In this document: one piece after another, positions 21,432 to 33,184 of the stretch
Numbering within the stretch: the first letter of the stretch is position 1
Layout of the letters: each line of letters opens with the position of its first letter
Assembly (NCBI RefSeq): GCF_001424185.1
Contig: NZ_LMOM01000065.1
Coordinates: forward strand, 276,618-340,617
Origin: Deinococcus sp. Leaf326
Lineage (GTDB): Bacteria > Deinococcota > Deinococci > Deinococcales > Deinococcaceae
Reading direction: 5' to 3'
Length of the DNA: 64,000 bases
The notes under the pieces: model-generated
What the model was told of the DNA's origin: nothing
Databases searched by the model: none
Seen by the model: only the letters and a program-made list of their open reading frames with translations
Made by a program: the position numbers and the translations under genes

Positions 21432-21494
21432 CCGGTCTCTGTATAGCGTCACCCGCATACAGAGCCGGCCCCCACCCTCCCGGTGGAGGCCGGC
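21432..21494. terminator. Overlapping hairpins between convergent genes
   Basis: Stem 1 pairs 21432-21444 with 21457-21468; stem 2 pairs 21465-21477 with 21482-21494. They are mutually exclusive at 21465-21468 and lie between the response regulator and acs, so each probably terminates one strand. Confidence 0.65.
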
Positions 21495-21508
21495 TTATCA
21501 CTGACGTC

Positions 21509-23455
21509 TCAGACCGCCGGAGTCGCGGCCAGGCGGGTCAGGACGCTGGGATCTTCGAGGGTACTCGTATCGCCCTGCACTTCCTGTCCTGCGGCGATCT
21601 GACGCAGGAACCGGCGCATGATCTTGCCGCTGCGGGTCTTGGGCAGCGCGTCGGCCACGATGATGGCGTCGGGGCGGGCCAGCGCACCGATCTCGCGGGT
21701 GACGTGGGCGCGCAGGGCGGCCGGGTCCACCACCTGCCCGAGCTGCGGCAGCACGAAGGCGACCACGCCCTCACCCTTGACCGCGTCGGGCTTGCCGACG
21801 ACCGCCGCCTCGGCCACTGAGGGGTGCGACACGAGCGCCGACTCGATCTCCATGGTGCCCAGGCGGTGCCCGGAAACGTTGAGGACATCGTCCACGCGGC
21901 CCACCACCGTCACGTAGCCGTCGGCGTCGCGCCGCGCGCCGTCGCCCGCGAAGTACACGTGCGGAATCTCGCCCCAGTAGGTCTTCTGGTAGCGGGCGTC
22001 GTCGCCGTACACCGTGCGCAGCATGCTGGGCCAGGGCCGCTTGACCACCAGCAGGCCGCCCTCGTCGGGGCCGAGTTCCTGGCCGTCACGGGTCATGATC
22101 GCCACGTCCACCCCGAACATCGGCACGCCCGCGCTGCCCGGCTTGGCCGCAAAGGCTCCCGGCAGCGTGGTCAGCATGATCGAGCCGGTCTCGGTCTGCC
22201 ACCAGGTGTCCACGACCGGGCAGCGTTCGCCGCCGATGACGCGCCAGTACCACATCCACGCCTCGGGGTTGATCGGCTCGCCCACCGACCCCAGCAGGCG
22301 TAGGCTGCTCAGATCGTAGCGGGCGGGCACCTCGTCGCCCTGGCGCATGAAGGACCGGATGGCGGTCGGCGCCGTGTACAGGATGGTCACGCCGTGCTTC
22401 TGCACGAGGTCCCAGTAGCGGCCCCAGTCGGGCTGGTTGGGCGCGCCCTCGTACATCAGGACCGTGGCGCCGTTGAGCAGCGGGCCGTACACGCTGTAGC
22501 TGTGGCCCGTGACCCAGCCCACATCGGCGGTGCACCAGTACACGTCGCCCGGCTTGAGGTCGAAGACGCTCTGGGTGGTGAGGTAGGTGCCCACCATATA
22601 GCCGCCTGTGGTGTGCACGATCCCCTTGGGTTTGCCGGTGCTGCCCGAGGTGTAGAGCACGAACAGCGGGTGCTCGCTGTCGAGGGCGGCGGCCTCGTGC
22701 TCCTCGCTCGCCGCCCCCACGGCGTCGTGCCACCACACGTCGCGGCCGGGCTGCATGGGCGCGTCGCAGCCCGCGCGGCACACCACCAGGACGTTCTCCA
22801 GGCACGGGGCCAGGGCGGCGGCCTCGTCGGCGTTGGCCTTGAGGTTCACGAGGGCGCCCCGGCGGTAGCCCGCGTCGGCGGTGATGAGCAGGCGGCTCTC
22901 GGCATCACGGATCCGGTCGGCCAGCGCCGACACCGAGAAGCCCCCGAAGACCACGCTGTGCGTCGCTCCGATGCGCGCGCAGGCCAGCATGGCGATGGCG
23001 GCCTCGGGAATCAGCGGCAGGTACAGGGTCACGCGGTCGCCGGCCTTCACACCCAGGGCCTCCAGCGCATTGGCGGCCTTCTTCACCTCGCGCAGCAGCT
23101 CGGCGTAGGTGTAGGTACGGACCTCGCCGTCCTCGCCCTCCCAGATGATCGCGCGCTTGTCCCCCAGGCCGCGCGCTACGTTGCGGTCCAGGGCGTTGTA
23201 GGCCACGTTGGTCTGGCCGCCCACGAACCAGCGGGCGTGCGGCTCCTGCCAGTCGAGCACCTGTTCCCAGGGCTTCATCCAGGCCAGTTCACCCGCGACC
23301 TCGGCCCAGAACTCGTCGGGGTCGTCGAGGCTGCGGCGGTACAGGCGGTCGTAATCCCCCCGCGACAGGCTGGCCCGCGAGGCAAAGTCGGCGCTGGGCG
23401 GAATGACGCGGGTTTCGTGCAGCATGGCAGCGATCTGGTCGTTGGCCTGGGTCAT
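21509..23455 (-). CDS. acs: Acetyl-coenzyme A synthetase
   Basis: 648 residues, the usual Acs length. ATP/AMP signature [20 protein letters not shown], the acetate-pocket region [12 protein letters not shown], hinge [20 protein letters not shown] and the acetylatable lysine motif [14 protein letters not shown] are intact. It activates acetate to acetyl-CoA through acetyl-AMP in the cytoplasm. A strong GGAGG lies before the ATG at 23455. Its 5-prime flank faces the decayed ORF of the toxin locus. Confidence 0.96.
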   Translation of the reverse strand: MTQANDQIAAMLHETRVIPPSADFASRASLSRGDYDRLYRRSLDDPDEFWAEVAGELAWMKPWEQVLDWQEPHARWFVGGQTNVAYNALDRNVARGLGDKRAIIWEGEDGEVRTYTYAELLREVKKAANALEALGVKAGDRVTLYLPLIPEAAIAMLACARIGATHSVVFGGFSVSALADRIRDAESRLLITADAGYRRGALVNLKANADEAAALAPCLENVLVVCRAGCDAPMQPGRDVWWHDAVGAASEEHEAAALDSEHPLFVLYTSGSTGKPKGIVHTTGGYMVGTYLTTQSVFDLKPGDVYWCTADVGWVTGHSYSVYGPLLNGATVLMYEGAPNQPDWGRYWDLVQKHGVTILYTAPTAIRSFMRQGDEVPARYDLSSLRLLGSVGEPINPEAWMWYWRVIGGERCPVVDTWWQTETGSIMLTTLPGAFAAKPGSAGVPMFGVDVAIMTRDGQELGPDEGGLLVVKRPWPSMLRTVYGDDARYQKTYWGEIPHVYFAGDGARRDADGYVTVVGRVDDVLNVSGHRLGTMEIESALVSHPSVAEAAVVGKPDAVKGEGVVAFVLPQLGQVVDPAALRAHVTREIGALARPDAIIVADALPKTRSGKIMRRFLRQIAAGQEVQGDTSTLEDPSVLTRLAATPAV

Positions 23456-23677
23456 GGCGGGAACCTCCGGAAAGCAGGGCGGGGCTCGGGGCGGCAGGCG
23501 GGAGCATAAATGGGCCCCGGCCTGGGCCTCCTGGTTGTCGATTCCCTCACTCTAGCGCCCGCCTCCGGAGACATGACGCCGTGCTCCCTCAGCAGGCCGG
23601 AGGGGACGCTGGGAACTCGCTGGGCGATACGGTCCCCGCCCACTCCCAACCTTGGGATCATCGTACAACTCGAAGGT
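23456..23677. other. Non-coding gap between acs and the toxin/immunity-like locus
   Basis: This stretch upstream of acs has no convincing gene. It should contain the acs promoter, but I see no clean -35/-10 pair. Long open frames cross it on both strands only because of high GC. Confidence 0.5.
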
Positions 23678-23882
23678 CTAGCGGGACCACTGCCGCGCCT
23701 CCAGCAGCTCCGGCACCGCCCCGAAGATCGCTGGGTCGGCCCTCTCACTGGCCCTGGCCCGCTTGCTCCAGCGCGACGTACAGATACACCGTCTCCCGGG
23801 GGTTCACGGCCTCGACCTCCGATGAAATCGGGAGTCTGTCGCCTAGCCTTCCCGCTACGCCACGGCGTTTCCCTTCGGCCAT
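23678..23882 (-). pseudogene. Frameshifted small ORF downstream of the immunity-like gene
   Basis: The ATG at 23882 overlaps the stop of the preceding gene as TGATG, a translational-coupling arrangement. It encodes 45 residues ending PRETVYLYVALEQAGQGQ and a TGA at 23745. Shifting one base at the GGGCCAGGGCC stretch opens a continuation SERADPAIFGAVPELLEARQW ending in TAG at 23678. Both halves look like real protein, which argues for one gene of about 67 residues broken by a frameshift, or the remnant of a longer one. It could be a second immunity-type protein. A sequencing error or programmed shift cannot be excluded. Confidence 0.45.
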
Positions 23883-24727
23883 CAGCGCAGCAGGTCCGCA
23901 GGCATGTAGCCGGACGTGACGTGTAGGTCGTACCCGGCGCGCACGGCGTAACGGCCCCAGCCCAGCGCGGAGAGGCCCAGGAAGCCCCGGGGGTCGTTGA
24001 GCCGGTGGTCTTCCTGGCGGTGGTAGTAGCGGCCGTGTCCACGTAGCACGCCCACCAGCGCCGTGTTGACGTGTTCCTCCTCACCGAGAGCCAGCGCAGA
24101 GATCATGTCGTAGACCGGCACGATCAGATCGTCGACGTAGCTGTACTCATCGGGTCGCAGGTGGGCGTGACCGGTCAGTTCCAGGCCGCGCCGCACCGTT
24201 TCGGGCAGTTCCGGGGACTGGTGCCAGAGCTGCTGGGTGGCTGCCACCAGCAGATACGCGCACTCGGGAAAGGTGGTGGAACTGCGGCGGATCAGGTCCA
24301 GCGGCACGTCGCTGAGCGGGTTGACCACATCACTCTGATCGGTGGCGAGGGCGCAGGAAAACCCGTCCATCCAGCGGGCCACGGTCGTGCGGGACGTCGG
24401 CCCGGTCGAGACCTGAGGCACGCCCTGAAGGCCGAGCAGGGAGACGGGCACCGTCGCCTGGCCTGCGGGAAAAGCGGCGAGCCGGAACAGGGAGTCGACC
24501 GTGTCGGCAGCCAGCACCAACAGCTCCCGCATTTCCTGGGCAGAGCCGCCGCGCAGATTGAGCAGACCGGCTTTCTTGATCGCGTCGTCGGAAATCAGAG
24601 CCAGATCGTAGTCCTGAAATTTGACCAGGCCCGCCGCCTCGCTGGCGAAGTTCCGGTCGAGCTGTTTCAGTCTGTCCCCGAGGGCGTCGTACACAAACTC
24701 TTCCGGCTGGTGGCTGGCGACGTTCAC
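23882..24727 (-). CDS. Imm49-like immunity protein (predicted)
   Basis: 281 residues, mostly helical. The C-terminus DPRGFLGLSALGWGRYAVRAG followed by DLHVTSGYMPADLLR resembles the end of Pfam Imm49 immunity proteins (dPlGf...G...A...G..v.S.Y.P..L), and the internal TFPECAYLLVAATQQLW and DEYSYVDDLIVPVYDMISAL helices fit. Its GTG start overlaps the stop of the giant upstream gene as GTGA, so the two are translationally coupled, the classic toxin-immunity arrangement. It has no signal peptide, so it would neutralise the toxin domain in the cytoplasm. The Imm49 assignment is from motif memory and should be treated as probable. Confidence 0.62.
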   Translation of the reverse strand: MNVASHQPEEFVYDALGDRLKQLDRNFASEAAGLVKFQDYDLALISDDAIKKAGLLNLRGGSAQEMRELLVLAADTVDSLFRLAAFPAGQATVPVSLLGLQGVPQVSTGPTSRTTVARWMDGFSCALATDQSDVVNPLSDVPLDLIRRSSTTFPECAYLLVAATQQLWHQSPELPETVRRGLELTGHAHLRPDEYSYVDDLIVPVYDMISALALGEEEHVNTALVGVLRGHGRYYHRQEDHRLNDPRGFLGLSALGWGRYAVRAGYDLHVTSGYMPADLLR

Positions 24728-27700
24728 GGCTGACCCGGACGCAGGATGAAGTCACTGGCCTCGATGCCCACCGACTCGTCCCCGCCGGTGCCCGAACGGA
24801 TGGGGGCGCGCACTTCCATATAGGTCAGGGTACGGTCTCTGAGTGCCGAGTCCACGGCGTCCATGACCGCCGCATTGTTCCGGTTGCCCCGCATGATCTC
24901 GATGATCTCGTTCATGTATTCCGGCGTCCCCTGCTGCGCCCGGCCCGCGCGGGTCATCCGTGACCCCAGGGGGCTGCTGCCTCCCTTCGCCTCGATGATG
25001 ACAAGGTGCACCTCACCGCTTTTCAGCGTGACGCACCAGACCTGATCGAAGTCGCCAGCGCGGTTGGGCTGGTCAGCCCCCCCATAGAGCCGCGTGACCT
25101 GCTCGGCGTCCGAGAACCTGCTCTGGATGTAGGATTCGGCGGCGTAATCCCCGAGCTGGGCGCTGTGCTTGTTGATCTCGTTGCGCAGCCGGTGCAGTTC
25201 CCCGAGTTCGGCTTCGGTCATGTTCAGGCCACGGTCGGTCAGGCCCTGTTCCTGCGCCCTGGCCTCAGCTCGCTGCCGGATCACCGGCTCAAGCTGTTCC
25301 TGATACGTCTTGACCGCGTCCTGACTGAGCTTACGGCCGCTCATCACGTCACGCACCCCGTCGGGCGTCGACACCTGTTGGCCTTGCTTGTCGGTGACGG
25401 TGGTGTCCTGAGGCCAGTCCAGGCGGGCCTTGGGGCCCTTCTGTGCCCGGATCAGCTGTCCGGCCGGTTCAAAGCTCCGGGACTGCGCATTGAAATAGAA
25501 CTCCTCGCCCTCGTAGCCAGGATTGCGCCGCAGCACCGGCTCGCTCTTGCCGGGGGGCAAGATCCAGTGATGCCCGTCCGGAGCCGCGCCCGGCGTATCC
25601 CCGGGGGGCCAGTTCAGCTGCTTGGCCTTTTCCAGGCCCCTGGACACGTAGGCGTCGACCGCGTCGTCCACATCCCTCAAATGTGACGGAGTCGTCTTGG
25701 CCTCTTTGCCGAAGGCCTCGGCGTAATACCGGGCCTGGTCCCCCGCCTCGAGGTACTGACGTTGCCTGAGCGGCTGGTCCTCCAGGTGGGCCGCCTCCTG
25801 ACGGTACCGGGCGGCCAGTTCCTCGTGCTTGAGCTGCTCATGTTCATACTGTCGCCGCAGCGACCCGGCCGGGGCCTCTTGACGAGGAAAACCGAACAGG
25901 TCATGCAGCCGTGCGCTGGCCTTGCCCAACGGACTGTTCTCCGCCCTCAGTTCACGTGCACGGCTCACATGGGCCTCAACCGATGCGCGGGTGGCGTGGG
26001 GACTGAGTTCTACCCGGGTCTGTCCTGAGGTATACCCCCTGACCCGCCCGGACTCTCCGCGCAGCACCGGATTGACCTCCGTACGCACCACCCCCCGCCG
26101 GTTGCCGGTCAGGTCGTTCACCACGTCGCCCGCGCGGTTGCCGGCGCGCTCGCCCAGGGTCTGCGCCCGCTCGGGCAGGCTGGGGCGTGCGCCAGTGCCT
26201 GCGGGGGCACCTTCGGGCGTGGCGGCGCGGGCATTGCGGGTCGCGACCCCGTGCGCGGCCACACCCGCCCCCGTGCCGATGGCCATCATCATCAGGGTCT
26301 CGGGGTTGGTCAGGTTCTTCAGGGCGTCGCCCAGGCTCATGCCGCCCATCACGTCGCCCATCACATTGCCGCCCAGGTCGAAGGTGGTGCCCAGCGCGAA
26401 GCCGGCCGCCTTCTGGGTCAGGCCACCCCCCAGCGCGCCCATGGCCCCCAGCTTGCCGATCAGGGCCCCGCCCGCGCCCCCCAACGCCCCACCCGCCGCG
26501 CCGATGAGGGCGGCCTTGCCCACCCCGTCGAAGACGCTCTTCTGGTATTTGGCCTCCATCCCGATGTTGTCCACGGCATTGTTGGCCATCTGGATCACGG
26601 CGCCGCTCGCCGCTCCGACAATGGCGCCGCCCACGATGGCCCCGATGGTTCCGGCCGCGGCCCCTGCCCCCAGGGCTCCGGCCATCGCGCCGACCGCCCC
26701 GATCACGGCCGGCCCCGCCACGACCGCCACCACGATGATCACGGCGACCATCAGGGCGATCTTCACCCAGGATTTCCAGCGCGGCTGAACCTGGGCCGCC
26801 GCCTCCTCGGCGTTCTGGCGGATCTGCGCGTCCTCGTTGGTGAAGTTGCCCTCCAGCGCCTTCCTCAGCGGCCCGACGGTCGCCTGGAGCTGGGCCGGCA
26901 GGCCACTCAGCGTCTTGCCGTAGAGGTCTTCGAGGCCCTGCGTGAGGCCCGCCAGGGTCTCGCCGCTCGCCTGTCCCTCCTGCTCGCTGCCCTGCCGGTG
27001 CGCCTGCGTCAGCTCCTGAAAGAGGGCCAGGGCCTGCGCGACCACGCCCGCCCCCGCCTGATCAAATCCCCCGGCGAGGCCCGCCGCCTGCTGCCCACCG
27101 GACTGCGCCGCCTGGCCCAGCGCCGCGCCCGCCTGCGCCGCGCCCTGGCTCAGTCCAGCACTCAGGCCTGCGGCGCTGCGGCCCAGTCCGGACTGGGCAC
27201 GCTTCATGCCGGCGGCGACACTGCTCTGCGCACCCGCCAGCAGCTGGGCGAGCTGTTTGGGATCAGGCGCCTGCGAGGCGCGGATCTGCCGGTCGAACCC
27301 GGCGAGGCTGCGGTCGAGTTGCCCGGCTACGCCCTGAACGCTCTTCTGGAGGCCGGCCTGCGCGCTGCTGGCCTGCCGGCCGAGGCCAGCGGCCTGGGTC
27401 TGGGCCTGACGCGTGACGGCGGCCACGCTGCTGCCCTCCGCGCGGCTCAGGCTGCTCAGGGTGCCTGCCAGCTGCGTCTGGAGGGCGGCCGTCAGGCTGC
27501 GGTAGGCGCTCATGGCCTGCGTCCGGGCCTGGCGCTCGCGCGCGTCGAGGCGCTTGTGGCTGGCCGTGAGCTGCTCCTGAAGAAGCTTGAGGGTGCTCTG
27601 GAGGGCAACGTCGATGTTGCTCAGGTCCTTGCCCATCCCGCCGTCGGGTCCGACGAGCCGCTGGGCCTCGTCGTCGGCCTGTTCCCGGAATCCCGGCGCG

Positions 27701-28743
27701 TAGGCCTGCCCCACATCGCGGGCGGCTCCGGCGCGGGCCTTCCAGCGGTTGTCGGTCAACGGGCCATCCAGAAAGCTGTCGTTCTCGCCGGTCACGTTCG
27801 ACTCGTACGCGCGGGCCTGGGTCTCGGCGCGGTCCCTGGCCTGGGCACCCACCGCGTCCCCGGCCTGGGCATACTGCGGCACCACCGCCTGATACGCGGC
27901 GCGCACGGCGGTCTTCTGCGCTTGAGCGCCGGTGCGGGCCTGTCCCGCCGCCTTGGTGTGCGCGGCCGTGACCTTGGCGCGCGCCGCGCGTGTGGCGGCC
28001 GGCAGGCCCGCGAGGGTCCGCGTGTGCTGCGCCGTGACCTGCGCGCGGCTGCTGGCGGCGCGCCCCGTGACACGGGCACGGCTGCGCGCGAAGTGGCCCC
28101 GCAGGGTGCCCTGCGCCCGGCCCGCTGCCGCGCGCACCTGCGCCTGCGCCCGCACCGCCCCAGCCTGAATCTGCCGTCCCAGCGTCCGGCCACTGGCCTG
28201 CACCGCCGCGACCTGTTGCCGGCTGCGTTTCAGGAACCCGCTGGCCAGCGCTCCCGCCTGCGCGTGGCGCTTGGCGGCGGCCTTCAGGGCAGTCTGGGGA
28301 TTTACGCCCGCCCGTTTTAGGGCGGCCCGGTCGAGCTGCGGCTTGGCGAACCTGGTCTTGCCCGGCGCTCCCAGCATCACGGCCGCAGGGGTGACGGTCC
28401 TGGTTGCCTGTTTGGGAAAAGTGAGGACCGGCTTGCGGAGCTGCGCCGCGACGGTCTTGGGCGCCCTGGCCGGGGCCGGGCGGAGGGCGGCGGCCCGCCC
28501 GACCAGCGGCCTGGGTGTGGCCTTCCGGAAGGTGGCGAGGGCCTGCTTCTGGCCCGCCTGAAACGCCTGTACATGCTGCGCGCGGGCGATCCTGGGCCGC
28601 GCCGCGCCCGGTACCCGCCGGCTCCGGGACGTGACCTCCGGCGGCCGCGCGGGTGGGAGCCTGGACGCGGTTTCGGCGCCGGGTGGGCGCGGGGCTGCCG
28701 AGGATCCGGGCCTCACCATGTCCTTCCGCCGCTGCTCGAACAT
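24724..28743 (-). CDS. Giant multidomain polymorphic-toxin-like protein with nuclease-like C-terminus
   Basis: 1339 residues from the ATG at 28743 (alternative ATG at 28719). Residues 1-290 are basic, rich in Ala/Gln/Arg/Pro. About 340-370 holds NDSFLDGPLTDNRWKARAGAA-type sequence; 370-640 is Ala/Gln-rich helical repeat. Residues 655-840 are a Gly/Ala hydrophobic block starting KIALMVAVIIVVAVVAGPAV. A linker with charged helices follows. The C-terminal 110 residues contain GDFDQVW (Asp1231, Asp1233) and IIEAKGG (Glu1251, Lys1253), then AQQGTPEYMNEIIEIM, a layout of PD-(D/E)xK restriction-endonuclease-like toxins. No signal peptide is present. A delivery system is not visible here; a contractile-injection or other secreted-toxin role is inference. 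Confidence 0.7.
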   Translation of the reverse strand: MFEQRRKDMVRPGSSAAPRPPGAETASRLPPARPPEVTSRSRRVPGAARPRIARAQHVQAFQAGQKQALATFRKATPRPLVGRAAALRPAPARAPKTVAAQLRKPVLTFPKQATRTVTPAAVMLGAPGKTRFAKPQLDRAALKRAGVNPQTALKAAAKRHAQAGALASGFLKRSRQQVAAVQASGRTLGRQIQAGAVRAQAQVRAAAGRAQGTLRGHFARSRARVTGRAASSRAQVTAQHTRTLAGLPAATRAARAKVTAAHTKAAGQARTGAQAQKTAVRAAYQAVVPQYAQAGDAVGAQARDRAETQARAYESNVTGENDSFLDGPLTDNRWKARAGAARDVGQAYAPGFREQADDEAQRLVGPDGGMGKDLSNIDVALQSTLKLLQEQLTASHKRLDARERQARTQAMSAYRSLTAALQTQLAGTLSSLSRAEGSSVAAVTRQAQTQAAGLGRQASSAQAGLQKSVQGVAGQLDRSLAGFDRQIRASQAPDPKQLAQLLAGAQSSVAAGMKRAQSGLGRSAAGLSAGLSQGAAQAGAALGQAAQSGGQQAAGLAGGFDQAGAGVVAQALALFQELTQAHRQGSEQEGQASGETLAGLTQGLEDLYGKTLSGLPAQLQATVGPLRKALEGNFTNEDAQIRQNAEEAAAQVQPRWKSWVKIALMVAVIIVVAVVAGPAVIGAVGAMAGALGAGAAAGTIGAIVGGAIVGAASGAVIQMANNAVDNIGMEAKYQKSVFDGVGKAALIGAAGGALGGAGGALIGKLGAMGALGGGLTQKAAGFALGTTFDLGGNVMGDVMGGMSLGDALKNLTNPETLMMMAIGTGAGVAAHGVATRNARAATPEGAPAGTGARPSLPERAQTLGERAGNRAGDVVNDLTGNRRGVVRTEVNPVLRGESGRVRGYTSGQTRVELSPHATRASVEAHVSRARELRAENSPLGKASARLHDLFGFPRQEAPAGSLRRQYEHEQLKHEELAARYRQEAAHLEDQPLRQRQYLEAGDQARYYAEAFGKEAKTTPSHLRDVDDAVDAYVSRGLEKAKQLNWPPGDTPGAAPDGHHWILPPGKSEPVLRRNPGYEGEEFYFNAQSRSFEPAGQLIRAQKGPKARLDWPQDTTVTDKQGQQVSTPDGVRDVMSGRKLSQDAVKTYQEQLEPVIRQRAEARAQEQGLTDRGLNMTEAELGELHRLRNEINKHSAQLGDYAAESYIQSRFSDAEQVTRLYGGADQPNRAGDFDQVWCVTLKSGEVHLVIIEAKGGSSPLGSRMTRAGRAQQGTPEYMNEIIEIMRGNRNNAAVMDAVDSALRDRTLTYMEVRAPIRSGTGGDESVGIEASDFILRPGQP

Positions 28744-28786
28744 GCTCCACTGTACCCCCACCGGGGGAGGCCGCGGGCCACAGCCG

Positions 28787-28806
28787 AAACCGCCCCGGAG
28801 GGCGGT
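28787..28806 (-). terminator. Weak terminator after valS
   Basis: ACCGCCC (28789-28795) pairs with GGGCGGT (28800-28806), followed on the minus strand by only three T. It sits between the toxin-like gene start and the valS stop. Confidence 0.4.
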
Positions 28807-28828
28807 CTCCCGTGTCCCGGCGCGTCCC

Positions 28829-31605
<2,777 letters not shown>

Positions 31606-31609
<4 letters not shown>

Positions 31610-32100
31610 GTCTGGGACTCCTTGAAGGGGTTGAGCAGGCGGTGAAGGTGGGGCAGGGCGGCGTCCATCTCCCAGTCGAGGGCCGGGGCGTGCAGGGCGG
31701 CCCACCGGAAGCGGAACAGGTGGGGGCCGCTGCCCGCAGCGTTCGCCTCGGTATGGTCCCAGGTATCGGGCAGGTCGGCGGGGGCACTCAGGGCATAGGC
31801 GTGGCAGACCTGCCGAGTCAGACGGTCGGGAAGCTCGGCTTCCCAGAGGTACGACACGAGGAACTGCGGGCCGCCCAGCGACAGACCGGATTCCTCCCGC
31901 AGTTCGCGGATTGCCGTCTGGGCCGGGAATTCTCCGGGTTCCACACCCCCTGCCGGAAGCTGCACGCCGGAGTCGTCCGGCACGTGGTCAAAGACCAGCA
32001 GCCGGCCGGGCCGAGAGACGAAACACAGCACCTTTTCGCGCAGCCCACGCGCGGCGGCGGCGGCCCTGGCCTTCGCCTGAGTGTCGTAGAACGTCACCAT
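31606..32100 (-). CDS. Nudix hydrolase
   Basis: 164 residues. The Nudix box is perfect: GGVEPGEFPAQTAIRELREE followed by SGL, matching Gx5Ex7REUxEExGU. The ATG at 32100 has GGGGAGAAG upstream. It is the first gene of the operon with valS (4-nt overlap) and lies directly after the T-box. Which nucleotide diphosphate it hydrolyses is not evident; the coupling to valS suggests housekeeping of a nucleotide linked to aminoacylation or simple hitchhiking. Confidence 0.9.
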
Positions 32101-32133
32101 TTCTTCTCCCCTCCCCCGGCTCTGGCCTGAGCG

Positions 32134-32450
32134 ACCACGAAAAACGTCCCGTCCGCCGTGCCCAGTTCCAGTGCTGGAACGGACCCTGTGCGGACGAGAC
32201 GTGAAGGCCGTGTCCCGTGGTACCACCGCGTTTCCCCCCTGCATGAGGGGCGCTCGATCTGCGCTGTCACGGGCGCGGCCCGGACGGGTCTAGCCGCCCT
32301 GGGGCGGGGTCTTCCGTCGTGCTCGCGGGCGACGTTCTCCGGTGGCCTTCCCGCCCGGCCCTCTCAGTCGTGGGGCAGGCTTCCTGTGGGCGCCGCTCCG
32401 GGTACTCTTCCCGGTCACTGCCCACAAAGTCTACGGGCTGGCCGGGCCGC
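32134..32450 (-). promoter_or_regulatory. T-box leader (tRNA-Val-sensing riboswitch) of the Nudix-valS operon
   Basis: On the minus strand GCGGTGGTACCACGG at about 32229-32215 is the T-box sequence that pairs with an uncharged tRNA 3-prime end. Just downstream is a terminator: GTCTCGTCCGC (32200-32190) pairs with GCGGACGGGAC (32156-32146), with an inner GTTCCAG/CTGGAAC stem, followed by TTTTT. A stem I-like region upstream contains GAGAG (32365-32361) and GAACGTC; GTC at 32333-32331 is a Val codon and a good candidate specifier. The T-box and terminator are clear; the specifier and 5-prime boundary are inferred. Confidence 0.85.
32140..32200 (-). terminator. T-box-controlled terminator
   Basis: Stem 32190-32200 / 32146-32156 with one G-U pair and a T5 tract at 32144-32140. 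The T-box sequence just upstream would form the competing antiterminator. Confidence 0.85.
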
Positions 32451-32514
32451 TTTTCAATCGGCGGCCCCACACTCGGGGCGGCCGGCTGCGGCAAAGGCGC
32501 CCAGCCGGCCGGGG

Positions 32515-33036
32515 TCAGCCGACTTCAATGAGGCCGCCGGTCATGAAGGGCCGGAGGGTATCGATCACGCCGCGCGGGGGCAGGCCGGCGCGGTCGATCA
32601 GCTCACGCAGCGTGAGGTTCTGGCGCACGAGGCTCAGCAGGCGGTACTGCTGGCGGGTGACAGGCTGCTGGTCGCTCCAGCGGCTGCTCAGGCGCAGCGG
32701 GCGGCCCCACTCGGGAAAGACGCGCAGCAGCGTGCCCCAGGCTTCCTGGTCGCCCAGCATGCCCACCAGGGCCTGGTCGGCGCGCAGGTTCAGGGTGCGC
32801 TGCGGCGCCGGCTCGTCGGGCACGAAGAAGAAGGTACCCGAATCCAGGCTGCTCAGCAGTTGCAGGGCGTGGGGGCCGCTGAGCGCGCCGCTGTGGGCGT
32901 GGACCAGCTCGCCGGGCGCGAACCACAAGCTGCCGCCGCGCAGGTGCTCGACAGTCAGTCGGCCGCCCCGCCCGCTGGAGAGCAGCATCTGCATCACCGG
33001 CAGGAAAGGAAAGACGCTGAGATCTCCGCTGACCAT
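32515..33036 (-). CDS. DUF4388 (PATAN-type) domain protein
   Basis: 173 residues from the ATG at 33036, which has GAGG 8 nt upstream. The N-terminal half is a DUF4388 domain: VSGDLSVFPFLPVMQMLL, GRGGRLTVEH, GSLWFAPGELVHAHSG, ALQLLSSLDSGTFFF. The C-terminal half (RQQYRLLSLVRQNLTLRELIDRAG) resembles a helical winged-helix segment. DUF4388 proteins usually sit in bacterial signalling or motility circuits such as gliding or type IV pili. No partner is adjacent. The longer upstream frame is not supported. Confidence 0.82.
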   Translation of the reverse strand: MVSGDLSVFPFLPVMQMLLSSGRGGRLTVEHLRGGSLWFAPGELVHAHSGALSGPHALQLLSSLDSGTFFFVPDEPAPQRTLNLRADQALVGMLGDQEAWGTLLRVFPEWGRPLRLSSRWSDQQPVTRQQYRLLSLVRQNLTLRELIDRAGLPPRGVIDTLRPFMTGGLIEVG

Positions 33037-33184
33037 AAGTTCATCCTCAGTGTAAAGCCTCCATGAAGCCGGGAAGCTCTGGTCAACTGACCCGGCGCGC
33101 AGGGGGAGGCCCGGCGCTGGGGGGGGTCCGCCTCCCCCCCGGGCCGGCCGGGTCACGGCCTGCCTACATCGCCCGGTGCCGGGG

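Noticed and set aside
23510..23926. 138-aa plus ORF in the acs/immunity gap
   Set aside because: No Shine-Dalgarno or motif, and it runs into the immunity-like gene on the opposite strand.
26251..28320. 689-aa plus ORF antisense to the toxin-like gene
   Set aside because: Sequence is a frame shadow of an Ala/Gln/Arg-rich gene; no start signal.
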